In this document: positions 6,355 through 14,422 of the stretch, one piece after another | How the letters are laid out: each line of letters opens with the position of its first letter | How positions within the stretch are numbered: the first letter of the stretch is position 1 | Source: Flavobacterium hercynium | GTDB taxonomy: Bacteria > Bacteroidota > Bacteroidia > Flavobacteriales > Flavobacteriaceae | NCBI RefSeq assembly: GCF_002217285.1 | Contig: NZ_MUGW01000055.1 | Span: 1 to 40,961, forward strand | Reading direction: 5' to 3' | DNA length: 40,961 bases | Position numbers and translations under genes: made by a program | The notes under the pieces: generated by a model | The model's input: the letters and a program-made list of their open reading frames with translations, nothing else | The model's database searches: none | Told to the model about the DNA's origin: nothing

Positions 6355-7302
6355 TTAATAGACTTTTGCGGTTTCTAAAAAAGTGATCCCATTTAGTAAT
6401 TCTGCCACCTGCATTCTCTTTTTTCCGGGTAATTGCAAACTCAAAAGCTGAACAAAACCATTATTGATAGCAATTTTGATCTCTTTCTTGCTGCTTATCA
6501 GGCTTCCAACCTCGAATGAATGCGCCTCTGGAACCAGTTTAGCTTCATAAATTTTAATGCTTAATTCTTCGTCCTTGTCTTTTAGAAAACACCACGCAGC
6601 AGGGTAAGGACTAAGACCTCGAATTAAGTTATTTATTTCTTCACCGGATTTTGTCCAGTCGATCTTACAATTTTCTTTATTTAATTTGTAAGCTGTTTTA
6701 ATTTCAGCATCATCTTCTTGAATAGTTGTCGTTACATTTCCTTTTTCGATAACCTGCAACGTTTCAATAACAGTTGAACTTCCTAAATGCATTAATCGGT
6801 CATGCAATTGTCCGGCATTTTCTTGCGGTTCAATAGCAATCTCTGATTTTAAGATCATAGCACCGGTATCGATTTTATCGTCGATAAAGAAAGTCGTAAC
6901 ACCCGTTTTGGTTTCCCCATTAATAATCGCCCAATTAATAGGAGCAGCTCCACGATAATTAGGCAATAACGAAGCGTGAAGATTAAACGTTCCTAAAGCA
7001 GGCATTTCCCAAACAACTTTTGGAAGCATTCTAAAAGCAACCACAATTTGCAAATTAGCGTTTAGTGCTTTTAACTCGGCAAGAAAAGCTTCATCTTTAA
7101 GATTAGTAGGCTGCAATAGCGTTAGGTTGTTTTCTAATGCATATTCTTTTACTGCCGAATATTTTATTTTTTGTCCACGTCCCGCAGGTTTATCAGCTGC
7201 AGTAATAACGCCCACAACATCATAATTGTTTTTGATAATGGTGTCCAGAATACCAACGGCGAATTCCGGAGTTCCCATAAATATAATTCTCAATTTTTCC
7301 AT
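6355..7302 (-). CDS. fmt: Methionyl-tRNA formyltransferase
   Basis: The enzyme transfers a formyl group from 10-formyltetrahydrofolate to Met-tRNA(fMet) for translation initiation. The 315-aa length is standard. The N-terminal domain begins RIIFMGTPEFAV and contains FNLHASLLPNYRGAAPINWAI with catalytic N107 and H109, and D145 in DDKIDTGAM. The C-terminal OB-fold domain follows from about residue 205 (YKLNKENCKIDW, then IRGLSPYPAAW). Its ATG shares one base with the recQ stop (TAATG), so translation is probably coupled to recQ. A terminator follows. Confidence 0.96.
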   Translation of the reverse strand: MEKLRIIFMGTPEFAVGILDTIIKNNYDVVGVITAADKPAGRGQKIKYSAVKEYALENNLTLLQPTNLKDEAFLAELKALNANLQIVVAFRMLPKVVWEMPALGTFNLHASLLPNYRGAAPINWAIINGETKTGVTTFFIDDKIDTGAMILKSEIAIEPQENAGQLHDRLMHLGSSTVIETLQVIEKGNVTTTIQEDDAEIKTAYKLNKENCKIDWTKSGEEINNLIRGLSPYPAAWCFLKDKDEELSIKIYEAKLVPEAHSFEVGSLISSKKEIKIAINNGFVQLLSLQLPGKKRMQVAELLNGITFLETAKVY

Positions 7303-9197
7303 TATAGTTTTAAAGTGTATTTATTATTTGATTGAACAGTAATGTAATTGTTTTCCAGTAATTCCTGAAGCGCATTAATTACATCACCCGTATTTAATTT
7401 TGTTGTAGTTTCAATTTCTCTCGAAGTCAAAGAAGCTGATTTTAATAAGTGCAAAATCTTGTCCGGAATCGAATCGGCTTCAGTGATTTTGCCTCTTTGC
7501 GTAATGCAATACGAACAAACCCCACAATTGGCTGTTGTTTCCTCTCCAAAATAATCCAAAATCAATCGGTTTTTACAAGTCTTTTGGTCTTTGATGTAAT
7601 GCAATACAGATAAAAGCTGATCTTTTTTAAGCTGATTTTGTTTTTCCAGGTATTTCGAAACCCTGTTAATGGTTAGGTCGTCTTCCCGAACCTCATTAAA
7701 CAAAATAGTTGCGTCGTTGTTTTTTGCCTTATAATCAATTATTTCTTTGGCTAACAATTTTTCCAGAACAGCAGCAATCTGTTCTTCAGTATGATTTGAT
7801 TTTTTAGCAATTACCGAAATATTAAAAGGCGTTTTCATTTCATAAATTCCCGGATATGTTCTAACAATAGCAAGAATAATTTCTTCATCATTAGGATTTA
7901 AGCTCATATACCGAATAACCTCTTTTGATTCGATTAAAAACTGCATTGTAATCTTTTCAGAAAATTCCTGAGACATCGTAATAATACCTTGCTGATTCAA
8001 AAACTGCAACGCATTGTATGTCTTTAAAGTAGGGAAGTCATACTTCTGGCAAAAATGATTGAGTTTAAACGAAAACGAATCATCCAGACCTTCACCGTAA
8101 GCAATCTGAAAATAGTTGCAAAGTTTGACATACATTTTATTCAAGAACTTTTTATCCGGCAGAATATTTAAAAATTGCTGCTCAGACTGATTGCTGTCTG
8201 CAGAATTTGTCAAAACAACCGAAAAAGCTTTATCGCCATTTCGTCCCGCTCTTCCGGATTCCTGATAATAGTTTTCGAGATTTTCTGGTAATTGAGTGTG
8301 AATAACGGTTTTTACATTGCCTTTGTCAATTCCCATTCCAAATGCATTCGTCGCGATAATTACCTGCGCTTGTTCAGACATCCACAAGTTCATGTTTTTG
8401 TCTTTTTCTTTTGACGTAAGTCCACCATGATAATAGGTAGCTGTAAAGCCCAAAGATTGCAATTGGGCAGCCATATTGAGGCAAGACTTCCTGTTTCGAA
8501 CGTATATAATAGAAGGTTGTGGGTTTTTCTTTAAAATCTGCTCCACACGATATAGTTTGTCTTCGACTTCAAAAACCATGTACGCAATATTTTTGCGCTC
8601 AAAAGACTGCTGAAAAAAAGCAGGATCTTTCATGCCTACTTCTGTTTTAATGTCCTCAATAACTTTTGGAGTTGCAGATGCGGTCAAGGCCAGAAACGGA
8701 ACTTTAAGAAAATATTTCTTTAACTCTGAAATCTTCAAATAAGCCGGACGAAAATCATGTCCCCATTGCGAAACACAATGCGCTTCATCAATAGCAATTA
8801 AACTAATAGGAAGATTTTTTATACGCTCTAAAATCCAGTCAGATTGCAATCGCTCTGGAGAAAGGTACAGAAACTTATAATTTCCGTACTGACAATTATC
8901 AAGAAGATCAATAATTTCGTCAGTATGGATGCCACCCGTAAGAGCAATCGCTTTGATATCAAGTTTTTGCAAATTCGCGACCTGATCTTTCATTAAAGCA
9001 ATCAAAGGCGAAATTACAAGACAAATACCATCTTTCATCATTGCCGGAACCTGAAAACAAATCGATTTTCCACCGCCCGTAGGAAGCAAGGCAAAAGTAT
9101 CCTGACCGTTCAAAACAGAATCGATAATTTCCTTTTGCAACGGTCTAAAACTGCTGTGTTTCCAGTATTTTAAAAGAATTTCCTGTGCTTCTGGCAT
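7302..9197 (-). CDS. recQ: ATP-dependent DNA helicase RecQ, short form without HRDC
   Basis: RecQ is a 3'-5' DNA helicase of recombination and repair. Seen motifs: motif 0 (FRPLQKEII), Walker A LPTGGGKS (K44), DEAH 137-140 followed by CVSQWGHDFRP, TASATP, YYHGGL, ATNAFGMGIDKGNV, and YQESGRAGRNG. The RQC zinc site shows Cys residues in the stretch from DQKTCKNR to CGVCSYC. The C-terminus is a winged-helix-like segment (TSREIE, then DVINALQELLENNYI) with no HRDC domain, giving 631 aa, as in one of the RecQ types common in Flavobacteriaceae. It overlaps fmt by one base and lies 65 bp downstream of the NTPase gene on the same strand. Confidence 0.96.
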   Translation of the reverse strand: MPEAQEILLKYWKHSSFRPLQKEIIDSVLNGQDTFALLPTGGGKSICFQVPAMMKDGICLVISPLIALMKDQVANLQKLDIKAIALTGGIHTDEIIDLLDNCQYGNYKFLYLSPERLQSDWILERIKNLPISLIAIDEAHCVSQWGHDFRPAYLKISELKKYFLKVPFLALTASATPKVIEDIKTEVGMKDPAFFQQSFERKNIAYMVFEVEDKLYRVEQILKKNPQPSIIYVRNRKSCLNMAAQLQSLGFTATYYHGGLTSKEKDKNMNLWMSEQAQVIIATNAFGMGIDKGNVKTVIHTQLPENLENYYQESGRAGRNGDKAFSVVLTNSADSNQSEQQFLNILPDKKFLNKMYVKLCNYFQIAYGEGLDDSFSFKLNHFCQKYDFPTLKTYNALQFLNQQGIITMSQEFSEKITMQFLIESKEVIRYMSLNPNDEEIILAIVRTYPGIYEMKTPFNISVIAKKSNHTEEQIAAVLEKLLAKEIIDYKAKNNDATILFNEVREDDLTINRVSKYLEKQNQLKKDQLLSVLHYIKDQKTCKNRLILDYFGEETTANCGVCSYCITQRGKITEADSIPDKILHLLKSASLTSREIETTTKLNTGDVINALQELLENNYITVQSNNKYTLKL

Positions 9198-9262
9198 TGG
9201 TCCGGATTTTAAAGTTAAAAAATTTAGAAAGCAGTTTCTAGTTTTGCAACTTTAAAACCAGA

Positions 9263-9796
9263 CTAAATTCGGTCTAAGATATAAAGAATTCTGTTTTCAA
9301 CCGTATCTTTAGGCACTTCAATTAAGTCGTAGCCGTATTTCTTATAAGTATCAATAAGATGTTTTTGAATTTTTTCGGCCTGTTCAAAATTCTCGTAGCG
9401 CTCAGAATCGCTTTCGTAAATTTCCTCCCAAGGCGGTAAAATAAAAGTTTTAGAATATTTAAAATCCTCACAAGCTTTTGTAAAGTGTTCCGGATATTCA
9501 TCGCCAATATAATCCATATAAGCAACAACATCAGGAATTCCGCGATCTATAAAAACGACATCGGCAGGTTCTTCAATAGCATCTTCAAATTGTCTAATGC
9601 GCCCTTGCAGCAACATTTCGCTAAACAATAAAGGTTGTTCTAAAAACAATTGATCGATGCCCCTTTGTTGCGCTTCGAGTGTAACTTGTCTTGAAATTTC
9701 AGGGTAACAACAGTAGCCACGAGCGACCAATTCGTTGATAAGAGTAGATTTTCCCGTTCCCGGGCCACCAATTAAAACTATGATTTGTTTTTGCAC
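9263..9796 (-). CDS. P-loop NTPase/AAA ATPase of the NadR-kinase-like type
   Basis: The 177-aa cytoplasmic protein has Walker A GGPGTGKST (10-18) and a Walker-B-like strand ADVVFIDRGIPDVVAYM. The arrangement RGIPD plus a lid region (PPWEEIYESDSERYENFEQAEKI) fits the AAA_28 family, which groups with NadR-type kinases and predicted nucleotide or cofactor kinases. Its substrate is unknown. It precedes recQ-fmt on the same strand and may be part of that transcript (65-bp gap). A structured repeat element lies about 100 bp upstream. Confidence 0.85.
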   Translation of the reverse strand: MQKQIIVLIGGPGTGKSTLINELVARGYCCYPEISRQVTLEAQQRGIDQLFLEQPLLFSEMLLQGRIRQFEDAIEEPADVVFIDRGIPDVVAYMDYIGDEYPEHFTKACEDFKYSKTFILPPWEEIYESDSERYENFEQAEKIQKHLIDTYKKYGYDLIEVPKDTVENRILYILDRI

Positions 9797-9892
9797 TTTC
9801 TTAAAATAAAGCGCAAATTTACCTAAACTTATTGGTATTTAAAAAGATTATTTTATCAGAACCGAATGATTTCGCAATTTTAGGATAAAATG

Positions 9893-9965
9893 TTCCTGCT
9901 GTCCGCTCCAAATCTTTTGCTTTTTAAAGAAAAAAGCAAAAGGATTTCCACTCCCATCAGGGCTA
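9893..9965 (-). ncRNA. Structured intergenic element with covarying hairpin, copy 1
   Basis: The element shares TTCCTGCTGTCC (9893-9904) and TCCCATCAGGGCTA (9952-9965) exactly with the copy at 36253-36320. Between them, arms 9912-9925 and 9931-9945 pair (GCTTTTT with AAAAAGC). The copy at 36 kb has different arms that also pair. In minus-strand orientation CCTGATG and CAGCAGG can close an outer stem with one mismatch. It lies in the long gap upstream of the NTPase gene, on the same strand. It may belong to a known flavobacterial RNA motif family such as flavo-1; I could not check. Confidence 0.6.
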
Positions 9966-10015
9966 TTTAGGAGGCATGGTTTTGTTTTTGGAATGATTTA
10001 AAATCGTAACGTTTT

Positions 10016-10258
10016 CCTGCAAGGTTTTCAAAACATTGTAAAGAGCCATAGGCTCGGCTGATATTGTAGAGCCGGATTTTAATCCGGTTTTATTGTACAG
10101 AATAGAAAAAAGATCCATAGGATCGGCCGATATTTTATGCATATTCTTAGATAAAGCTGGTTAAAATGGATCGTTCCTATGGAACTTTAGCTACGCTCGT
10201 TATTTAATCAACGGATTAAAATCCGTTGCTACAAAATGGATCGTTCCTACGGAACTTT
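10016..10258. repeat. Cluster of short palindromic and paired repeats
   Basis: No gene is visible. It starts with a degenerate copy of the CCTGCAAGG palindrome (10016-10042). Two related 28-nt units follow at 10041-10068 (GAGCCATAGGCTCGGC) and 10110-10137 (GATCCATAGGATCGGC). A 26-nt unit occurs at 10163-10188 and 10233-10258 (ATGGATCGTTCCTA). Small hairpins lie at 10072-10087 (CCGGATT with AATCCGG) and 10211-10226 (ACGGAT with ATCCGT). Confidence 0.8.
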
Positions 10259-10330
10259 GAATAAAATGCCCGATAGCGAAATATTGAAAAATTTAAAGAA
10301 AAAGATATTTAAGCATTTTTTCTTTGTTCA

Positions 10331-10573
10331 CCGCTAGCGCGAGCAGAGGAAACGCGGATTTCTACGGATTTGTTTGTCGTTTCTAACCTGCAAGGTTTTC
10401 AAAACCTTGTAGGTTTACATGGAGATTTATTGATGGTTATAGTGAGAGGTTAATTCTATACCTACAAGGTTTTGAAAACCTTGCAGGAGAATTAATTTCT
10501 AGAAGATCTTTCTTTATAGTTTTTATTTCCTAACAGGTCTTCAAGACATAGGTGTTTCCAAAACCTTTTAGGT
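10331..10573. repeat. Composite palindrome-rich repeat, copy A
   Basis: This segment recurs at 40229-40418. Shared parts in order: CCGCTAGCGC with GAGCAGAG (TAGCAGAG in copy B), a CCTGCAAGG/CCTTGTAGG palindrome (10387-10413), a spacer with TTTATTGATGGTTATA and AGAGGTTAATTCTATA, an inverted-order palindrome (10461-10487), and a CCTAACAGG palindrome, degenerate here (10529-10573). Copy A carries about 30 extra bases after the first motif. It has no coding potential. Confidence 0.85.
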
Positions 10574-10606
10574 ATGTTAGGGTTGCAAAATCATTTTTTA
10601 TAGATA

Positions 10607-11521
10607 TCACTCACAAAATAAATATTTCTCAGAACCTGCATTTTTTTTCTCCGAGGGAATAATCAAATGCGATTGAAATTTTTTGCCTTTTAAAACATTA
10701 TTCACAAAATCTAAAACATATTGTTGTCCTTCATGAAAAATGTAACCGCAAAATTCATGTCCGCTTCCGCAAGAAGTAATTAATTCAACGTCTTTATGTA
10801 AATCATTCATGTGATTGTAAACTGCATACGATCCAAATAAAATCAGCCAACCTGAAGCATTCGTAGGGCAGGAGCGATGCGAACCCGCGTTATACGGAAC
10901 CGTATCGTCATTGTTTCCGTGAGCCAATAACATCGGAATTGCGTTTTCTTTTGTAATTAAGTTAATATCCATAATTGCTCCGGAACCACCAATAAGACCT
11001 TTGTATTTAAAATCTTTGGGTAAATTATTTTCGTATAGATTCATTAATTTATAATCCCAGAACGAAGCTTGAAAAGCAATCTCAGCACCCGCACTAATTC
11101 CTGAAACAAAAAAATTAGAAGTATCAAGATTGTATTTATCAGCATTCTTAATCAAAAACGAAGTCGCCTGCCACATATCACTCACCCCAATCTGAATGGC
11201 TTTTATTTTTTCAGTCAAAATACCTTTGCATCCAAAATCCTTTCCTTTCATGTACAAGCTGTATGAAATGCTCGCCACCGCATATCCGTTTTCAGACATA
11301 AATTTTCCAAAGTTTTTTTCCTGCATTTTGTCTCCGCCGGAAAATCCTCCTCCAAAAGCAAAAAGTATCAACGGTATTTTTTCTCCAGATTTCTTCTTTG
11401 GTAAATATAAATCCAGATCTAGTTTAAGCGTGTCATTTTGGAAATAAGTAAGAGTTTTAACTTCTTGCGCTTGGGTATTGTTGATTATAAGTGTGATAAG
11501 AAGTAAAAGGATTTTTTTCAT
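10607..11521 (-). CDS. Secreted alpha/beta-hydrolase (esterase-like)
   Basis: The 304-aa product starts with a signal peptide (MKKILLLLITLIINNTQA, cleavage near AQ). The fold is alpha/beta hydrolase: an oxyanion turn LFAFGGGFSGGDK in place of the usual HGGG, nucleophile motif GISAGAE, an acidic residue in HGNNDDTVPY, and a late His in GHEFCG. It resembles carboxylesterases of the BD-FAE/COesterase type that act on small esters or acetylated sugars; the substrate is unknown. It is periplasmic or secreted. It is bounded by repeat-filled gaps on both sides (810 and 262 bp), which suggests a mobile or recently inserted gene within an otherwise core block. Confidence 0.82.
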   Translation of the reverse strand: MKKILLLLITLIINNTQAQEVKTLTYFQNDTLKLDLDLYLPKKKSGEKIPLILFAFGGGFSGGDKMQEKNFGKFMSENGYAVASISYSLYMKGKDFGCKGILTEKIKAIQIGVSDMWQATSFLIKNADKYNLDTSNFFVSGISAGAEIAFQASFWDYKLMNLYENNLPKDFKYKGLIGGSGAIMDINLITKENAIPMLLAHGNNDDTVPYNAGSHRSCPTNASGWLILFGSYAVYNHMNDLHKDVELITSCGSGHEFCGYIFHEGQQYVLDFVNNVLKGKKFQSHLIIPSEKKNAGSEKYLFCE

Positions 11522-11528
11522 TGTAAAG

Positions 11529-11718
11529 TGTTTTAATCTCGTAAAGTCGCAGAGTCGAAAAGAAAGTTAATGAGCTTAAAAAACGTTGCGTCTTCCCGAC
11601 TTTTCGAGCAAATTTTGTCGTAATGCTTTCTCAAATATAAGAGGAAATTTTACAAAGAAATAATCTTCTATTGCTTTTTTCTATGCACCTTTGCGACTTT
11701 GTAACTTTGAACCTTTTT
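11529..11718. repeat. Octamer-period degenerate repeat arrays
   Basis: Two short arrays in the gap between the divergently oriented esterase and DUF493 genes: CGTAAAG TCGCAGAG near 11537, and minus-sense units CGACTTTG TAACTTTG AACC near 11691-11713. They share the 8-nt period and A/T-AAG core seen at 12.8, 15.3 and 31.5 kb. Confidence 0.55.
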
Positions 11719-11756
11719 TCGAAAGAAAAAATCTAAAAAGTCTGAAATCAAAAACG

Positions 11757-11764
11757 TATATTTG
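11757..11764 (+). promoter_or_regulatory. TAnnTTTG box of the DUF493 gene
   Basis: TATATTTG lies 19 nt before the ATG at 11784. No TTG box is found at the expected distance. Confidence 0.5.
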
Positions 11765-11783
11765 CGTTTATTTTTAAGTACGA

Positions 11784-12080
11784 ATGGAGAACGATAAAGA
11801 AAAAAACACCGCCGAATTTTACGAAAGATTAAAGGTAGAGTTAGATAACTCAAATACTTGGCCTGCAGAATATTTGTATAAATTTATAGTACCGTCAGTA
11901 GACGATAATGTTGAGCGAGTTCAAAAAGCTTTTGACAGCATGGGAGCGGTAATCAAAACAACAAAATCAAAAACAGGAAAATTTACCAGTGTTTCTGTAG
12001 ATGTAACGATGAATAGTGCTGACGAAGTGATTAGCAAATACAAAGAAGTATCTACAATCGAAGGTATAGTTTCATTATAG
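11784..12080 (+). CDS. DUF493 family protein (YbeD-like)
   Basis: The 98-aa cytoplasmic protein matches the DUF493/YbeD family: NTWPAEYLYKFIVPS in the first strand, then VQKAFDSMGAVIKTTKSKTGKFTSVSVDVTM with the conserved SKTGKF.S turn, and a final helix with ISKYKEVSTIEGIVSL. The fold is a small alpha/beta ACT-like domain; the role is not established. Six bases separate its stop from the ATG of the DUF4290 gene, so they form an operon. Confidence 0.88.
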   Translation: MENDKEKNTAEFYERLKVELDNSNTWPAEYLYKFIVPSVDDNVERVQKAFDSMGAVIKTTKSKTGKFTSVSVDVTMNSADEVISKYKEVSTIEGIVSL

Positions 12081-12086
12081 ATTATT

Positions 12087-12809
12087 ATGATCGAAAAATA
12101 TAAAAAAGAAGCCGCAAACGACGTTGTTTTCAATTTAGAATACAATTCTGAAAGACAGCGCTTACTTATTCCGGAATATGGTCGTCATTTACAAAAATTG
12201 ATCGATCAGGCAACTGTAATCGAAGATGTTGAAACGCGCAACAAAGCCGCGAAATATATCATTCAGGTTATGGGAAGTCTGAATCCGCATTTGCGTGATG
12301 TGCCTGATTTTCAGCATAAATTATGGGATCAGCTTTTTATCATGTCTGATTTTAAATTAGATGTAACATCGCCATATCCAATTCCATCACGTGATGTTTT
12401 GCAGTTAAAACCAGATGTTTTGCATTATCCGCAAAACTTTCCTAAATACAGATTTTACGGTAACAATATCAAATACATGATCGATGTTGCCAATAAATGG
12501 GAAGACGGCGAAATGAAAAATGCATTGGTTTTGGTTATAGCCAATCACATGAAAAAGTCGTATTTAAGCTGGAACAAAGACACCGTAAAAGACGATGTGA
12601 TTTTTGAACATTTATATGAACTGTCAGGAGGAAAGATCAATTTGTTACAAAGTTCAGAAGAGCTTTTAAACACAACTGATTTATTGCGTACAAACAAACG
12701 TATGTCAAATAAAATCGCACCAGCCGGACAGCCAAAAATTCAAAGCAACAAAAACAATAAAGGACAAGGGAAACCAAAGACTTTTCAAAAAAATAACAAT
12801 CAGAAGTAG
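12087..12809 (+). CDS. DUF4290 domain protein
   Basis: The 240-aa protein is a Bacteroidota-restricted family. It begins with LEYNSERQRLLIPEYGRHLQKLI and contains MGSLNPHLRDVPDFQHKLWDQLFIMSDF and PYPIP, all typical of DUF4290. The last 40 residues are a disordered Gln/Asn/Lys tail. No signal peptide or membrane segment is present. Function unknown. It usually sits upstream of murA, as here, although a 245-bp repeat-filled gap intervenes. Co-transcribed with DUF493. Confidence 0.88.
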   Translation: MIEKYKKEAANDVVFNLEYNSERQRLLIPEYGRHLQKLIDQATVIEDVETRNKAAKYIIQVMGSLNPHLRDVPDFQHKLWDQLFIMSDFKLDVTSPYPIPSRDVLQLKPDVLHYPQNFPKYRFYGNNIKYMIDVANKWEDGEMKNALVLVIANHMKKSYLSWNKDTVKDDVIFEHLYELSGGKINLLQSSEELLNTTDLLRTNKRMSNKIAPAGQPKIQSNKNNKGQGKPKTFQKNNNQK

Positions 12810-12810
12810 C

Positions 12811-13044
12811 GAAAGTTGCTAAGTGCCTAAGATGCTAAGTTGCTAAGTTTTTTTTAGCTCTTAATTTTAGTAACTTAAGCAAATTCAAAATCTCAAAAAA
12901 ACAATTATAAATAAAAAGTTGCTAAGCAACTAAGGTGCTAAGTTTCTAAGTCTTTAAAGGAATACGAAGAAACTTAGAGTCTGAGTAAATCAGAGCCTTT
13001 TAAAAAAAACTTAGAACCTTTGTAACTTAGAACCTTAGAACCTA
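12811..13044. repeat. Octamer-period inverted repeat array between DUF4290 and murA
   Basis: Two plus-sense arrays (12811-12846, TTGCTAAG TGCCTAAG; 12919-12955, GTGCTAAG TTTCTAAG) and one complementary array (13007-13044, AACTTAG AACC) fill the gap. Units are 8 nt with three free bases and a CTAAG core. The opposed arms can form a long imperfect stem upstream of murA. Confidence 0.75.
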
Positions 13045-13054
13045 CAAAAAAAAT

Positions 13055-14368
13055 ATGGGAATTTTTAAAATCGAAGGAGGCATTCCTTTAAAAGGAGAAA
13101 TCACTCCGCAAGGAGCAAAAAATGAGGCATTACAAATTTTATGTGCCGTGCTTTTAACGGGAGATAAAGTAAGAATTAATAATATTCCCGATATTATTGA
13201 TATCAATAAATTAATCACATTGTTGGGTAATTTAGGGGTAAAAATTCAACGCAATGAACCGGGTTCGATTACGTTTCAGGCAGATGAAGTAAATGTTGGA
13301 TACTTAGAAACCGAAGCTTTCAAAAAAGAAGGTGGAGCGCTTCGTGGTTCTATTATGATTGTTGGACCGCTTTTGGCTCGTTTCGGAAAAGGATATATTC
13401 CAAAACCAGGAGGAGACAAAATCGGACGTCGTAGATTAGATACACATTTCGAAGGTTTTATCAACCTTGGAGCAAAATTCAGATACAACAGAGAAGACCA
13501 TTTTTACGGAGTAGAATCTCCTGAAGAAGGATTAAAAGGAACAGATATGTTACTTGACGAAGCGTCTGTTACCGGAACAGCAAACATTGTAATGGCAGCT
13601 GTTTTAGCAAAAGGACAAACAACAGTTTACAACGCAGCTTGCGAGCCTTACTTGCAACAATTGTGTAAAATGTTGAACTCTATGGGAGCTAAGATTACAG
13701 GAGTTGGTTCTAATTTATTAACCATCGAAGGTGTTGAAAGCCTTGGAGGTTGTGAGCACAGAATTCTTCCGGATATGATCGAAATTGGTTCTTGGATTGG
13801 TCTTGCTGCAATGACAAAAAGCGAAATCACAATCAAAAACGTAAGCTGGGAAAACCTGGGATTGATTCCAAATACCTTTAGAAAACTTGGTATTACAATC
13901 GAAAAACGCAACGATGATATTTACATTCCTGCTCACAAAGACGGATATGAAGTAAAAACAGATATCGACGGTTCTATTTTAACAATTGCCGATGCACCTT
14001 GGCCAGGATTTACACCTGATTTATTGAGTATCGTTTTGGTTGTAGCAACACAAGCAAAAGGAGATGTTTTGATTCACCAAAAAATGTTCGAAAGCCGTTT
14101 GTTCTTCGTAGACAAATTAATCGATATGGGAGCAAAAATCATGTTATGTGATCCGCACAGAGCTGTGGTTATGGGACATAATTTCGAATCTCAGTTAAAA
14201 GCAACAACAATGTCGTCTCCTGATATTCGTGCAGGTATTTCGTTATTGATTGCAGCGCTTTCTGCAAAAGGAACAAGTACAATACAAAATATCGAACAAA
14301 TTGATCGTGGATACGAGCGTATCGACGAACGTTTAAGAGCAATTGGAGCAAAAATCGTTAGAGCATAA
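13055..14368 (+). CDS. murA: UDP-N-acetylglucosamine 1-carboxyvinyltransferase with Asp at the catalytic Cys site
   Basis: MurA catalyses the first committed step of peptidoglycan synthesis, adding enolpyruvate from PEP to UDP-GlcNAc in the cytoplasm. The 437-aa length is normal. K22 in QGAKNEAL matches the conserved active-site Lys. The mobile loop reads ARFGKGYIPKPGGDKIGRRRLD, so residue 121 is Asp where most MurA have the Cys (115 in E. coli) attacked by fosfomycin. C-terminal MSSPDIRAGISLLIAAL and GYERIDERLRAIGA are typical. Asp at this position is known in naturally fosfomycin-insensitive MurA enzymes such as those of mycobacteria and chlamydiae. The gene is followed at 54 bp by a cation transporter gene. 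Confidence 0.96.
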   Translation: MGIFKIEGGIPLKGEITPQGAKNEALQILCAVLLTGDKVRINNIPDIIDINKLITLLGNLGVKIQRNEPGSITFQADEVNVGYLETEAFKKEGGALRGSIMIVGPLLARFGKGYIPKPGGDKIGRRRLDTHFEGFINLGAKFRYNREDHFYGVESPEEGLKGTDMLLDEASVTGTANIVMAAVLAKGQTTVYNAACEPYLQQLCKMLNSMGAKITGVGSNLLTIEGVESLGGCEHRILPDMIEIGSWIGLAAMTKSEITIKNVSWENLGLIPNTFRKLGITIEKRNDDIYIPAHKDGYEVKTDIDGSILTIADAPWPGFTPDLLSIVLVVATQAKGDVLIHQKMFESRLFFVDKLIDMGAKIMLCDPHRAVVMGHNFESQLKATTMSSPDIRAGISLLIAALSAKGTSTIQNIEQIDRGYERIDERLRAIGAKIVRA

Positions 14369-14422
14369 AAAGTATTTGCCGCTCCTGATGAATATTTAGG
14401 AGTAGCAAAAAAAATAGTCTAA

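Noticed and set aside
11668..11853. Small minus-strand open frame
   Set aside because: It covers the octamer repeat and the promoter and start of DUF493; Lys/Phe/Arg-rich content with no motif.
12811..13044. Octamer arrays as a CRISPR array
   Set aside because: The period is 8 nt with degenerate units, no spacers of 30-40 nt and no cas genes.
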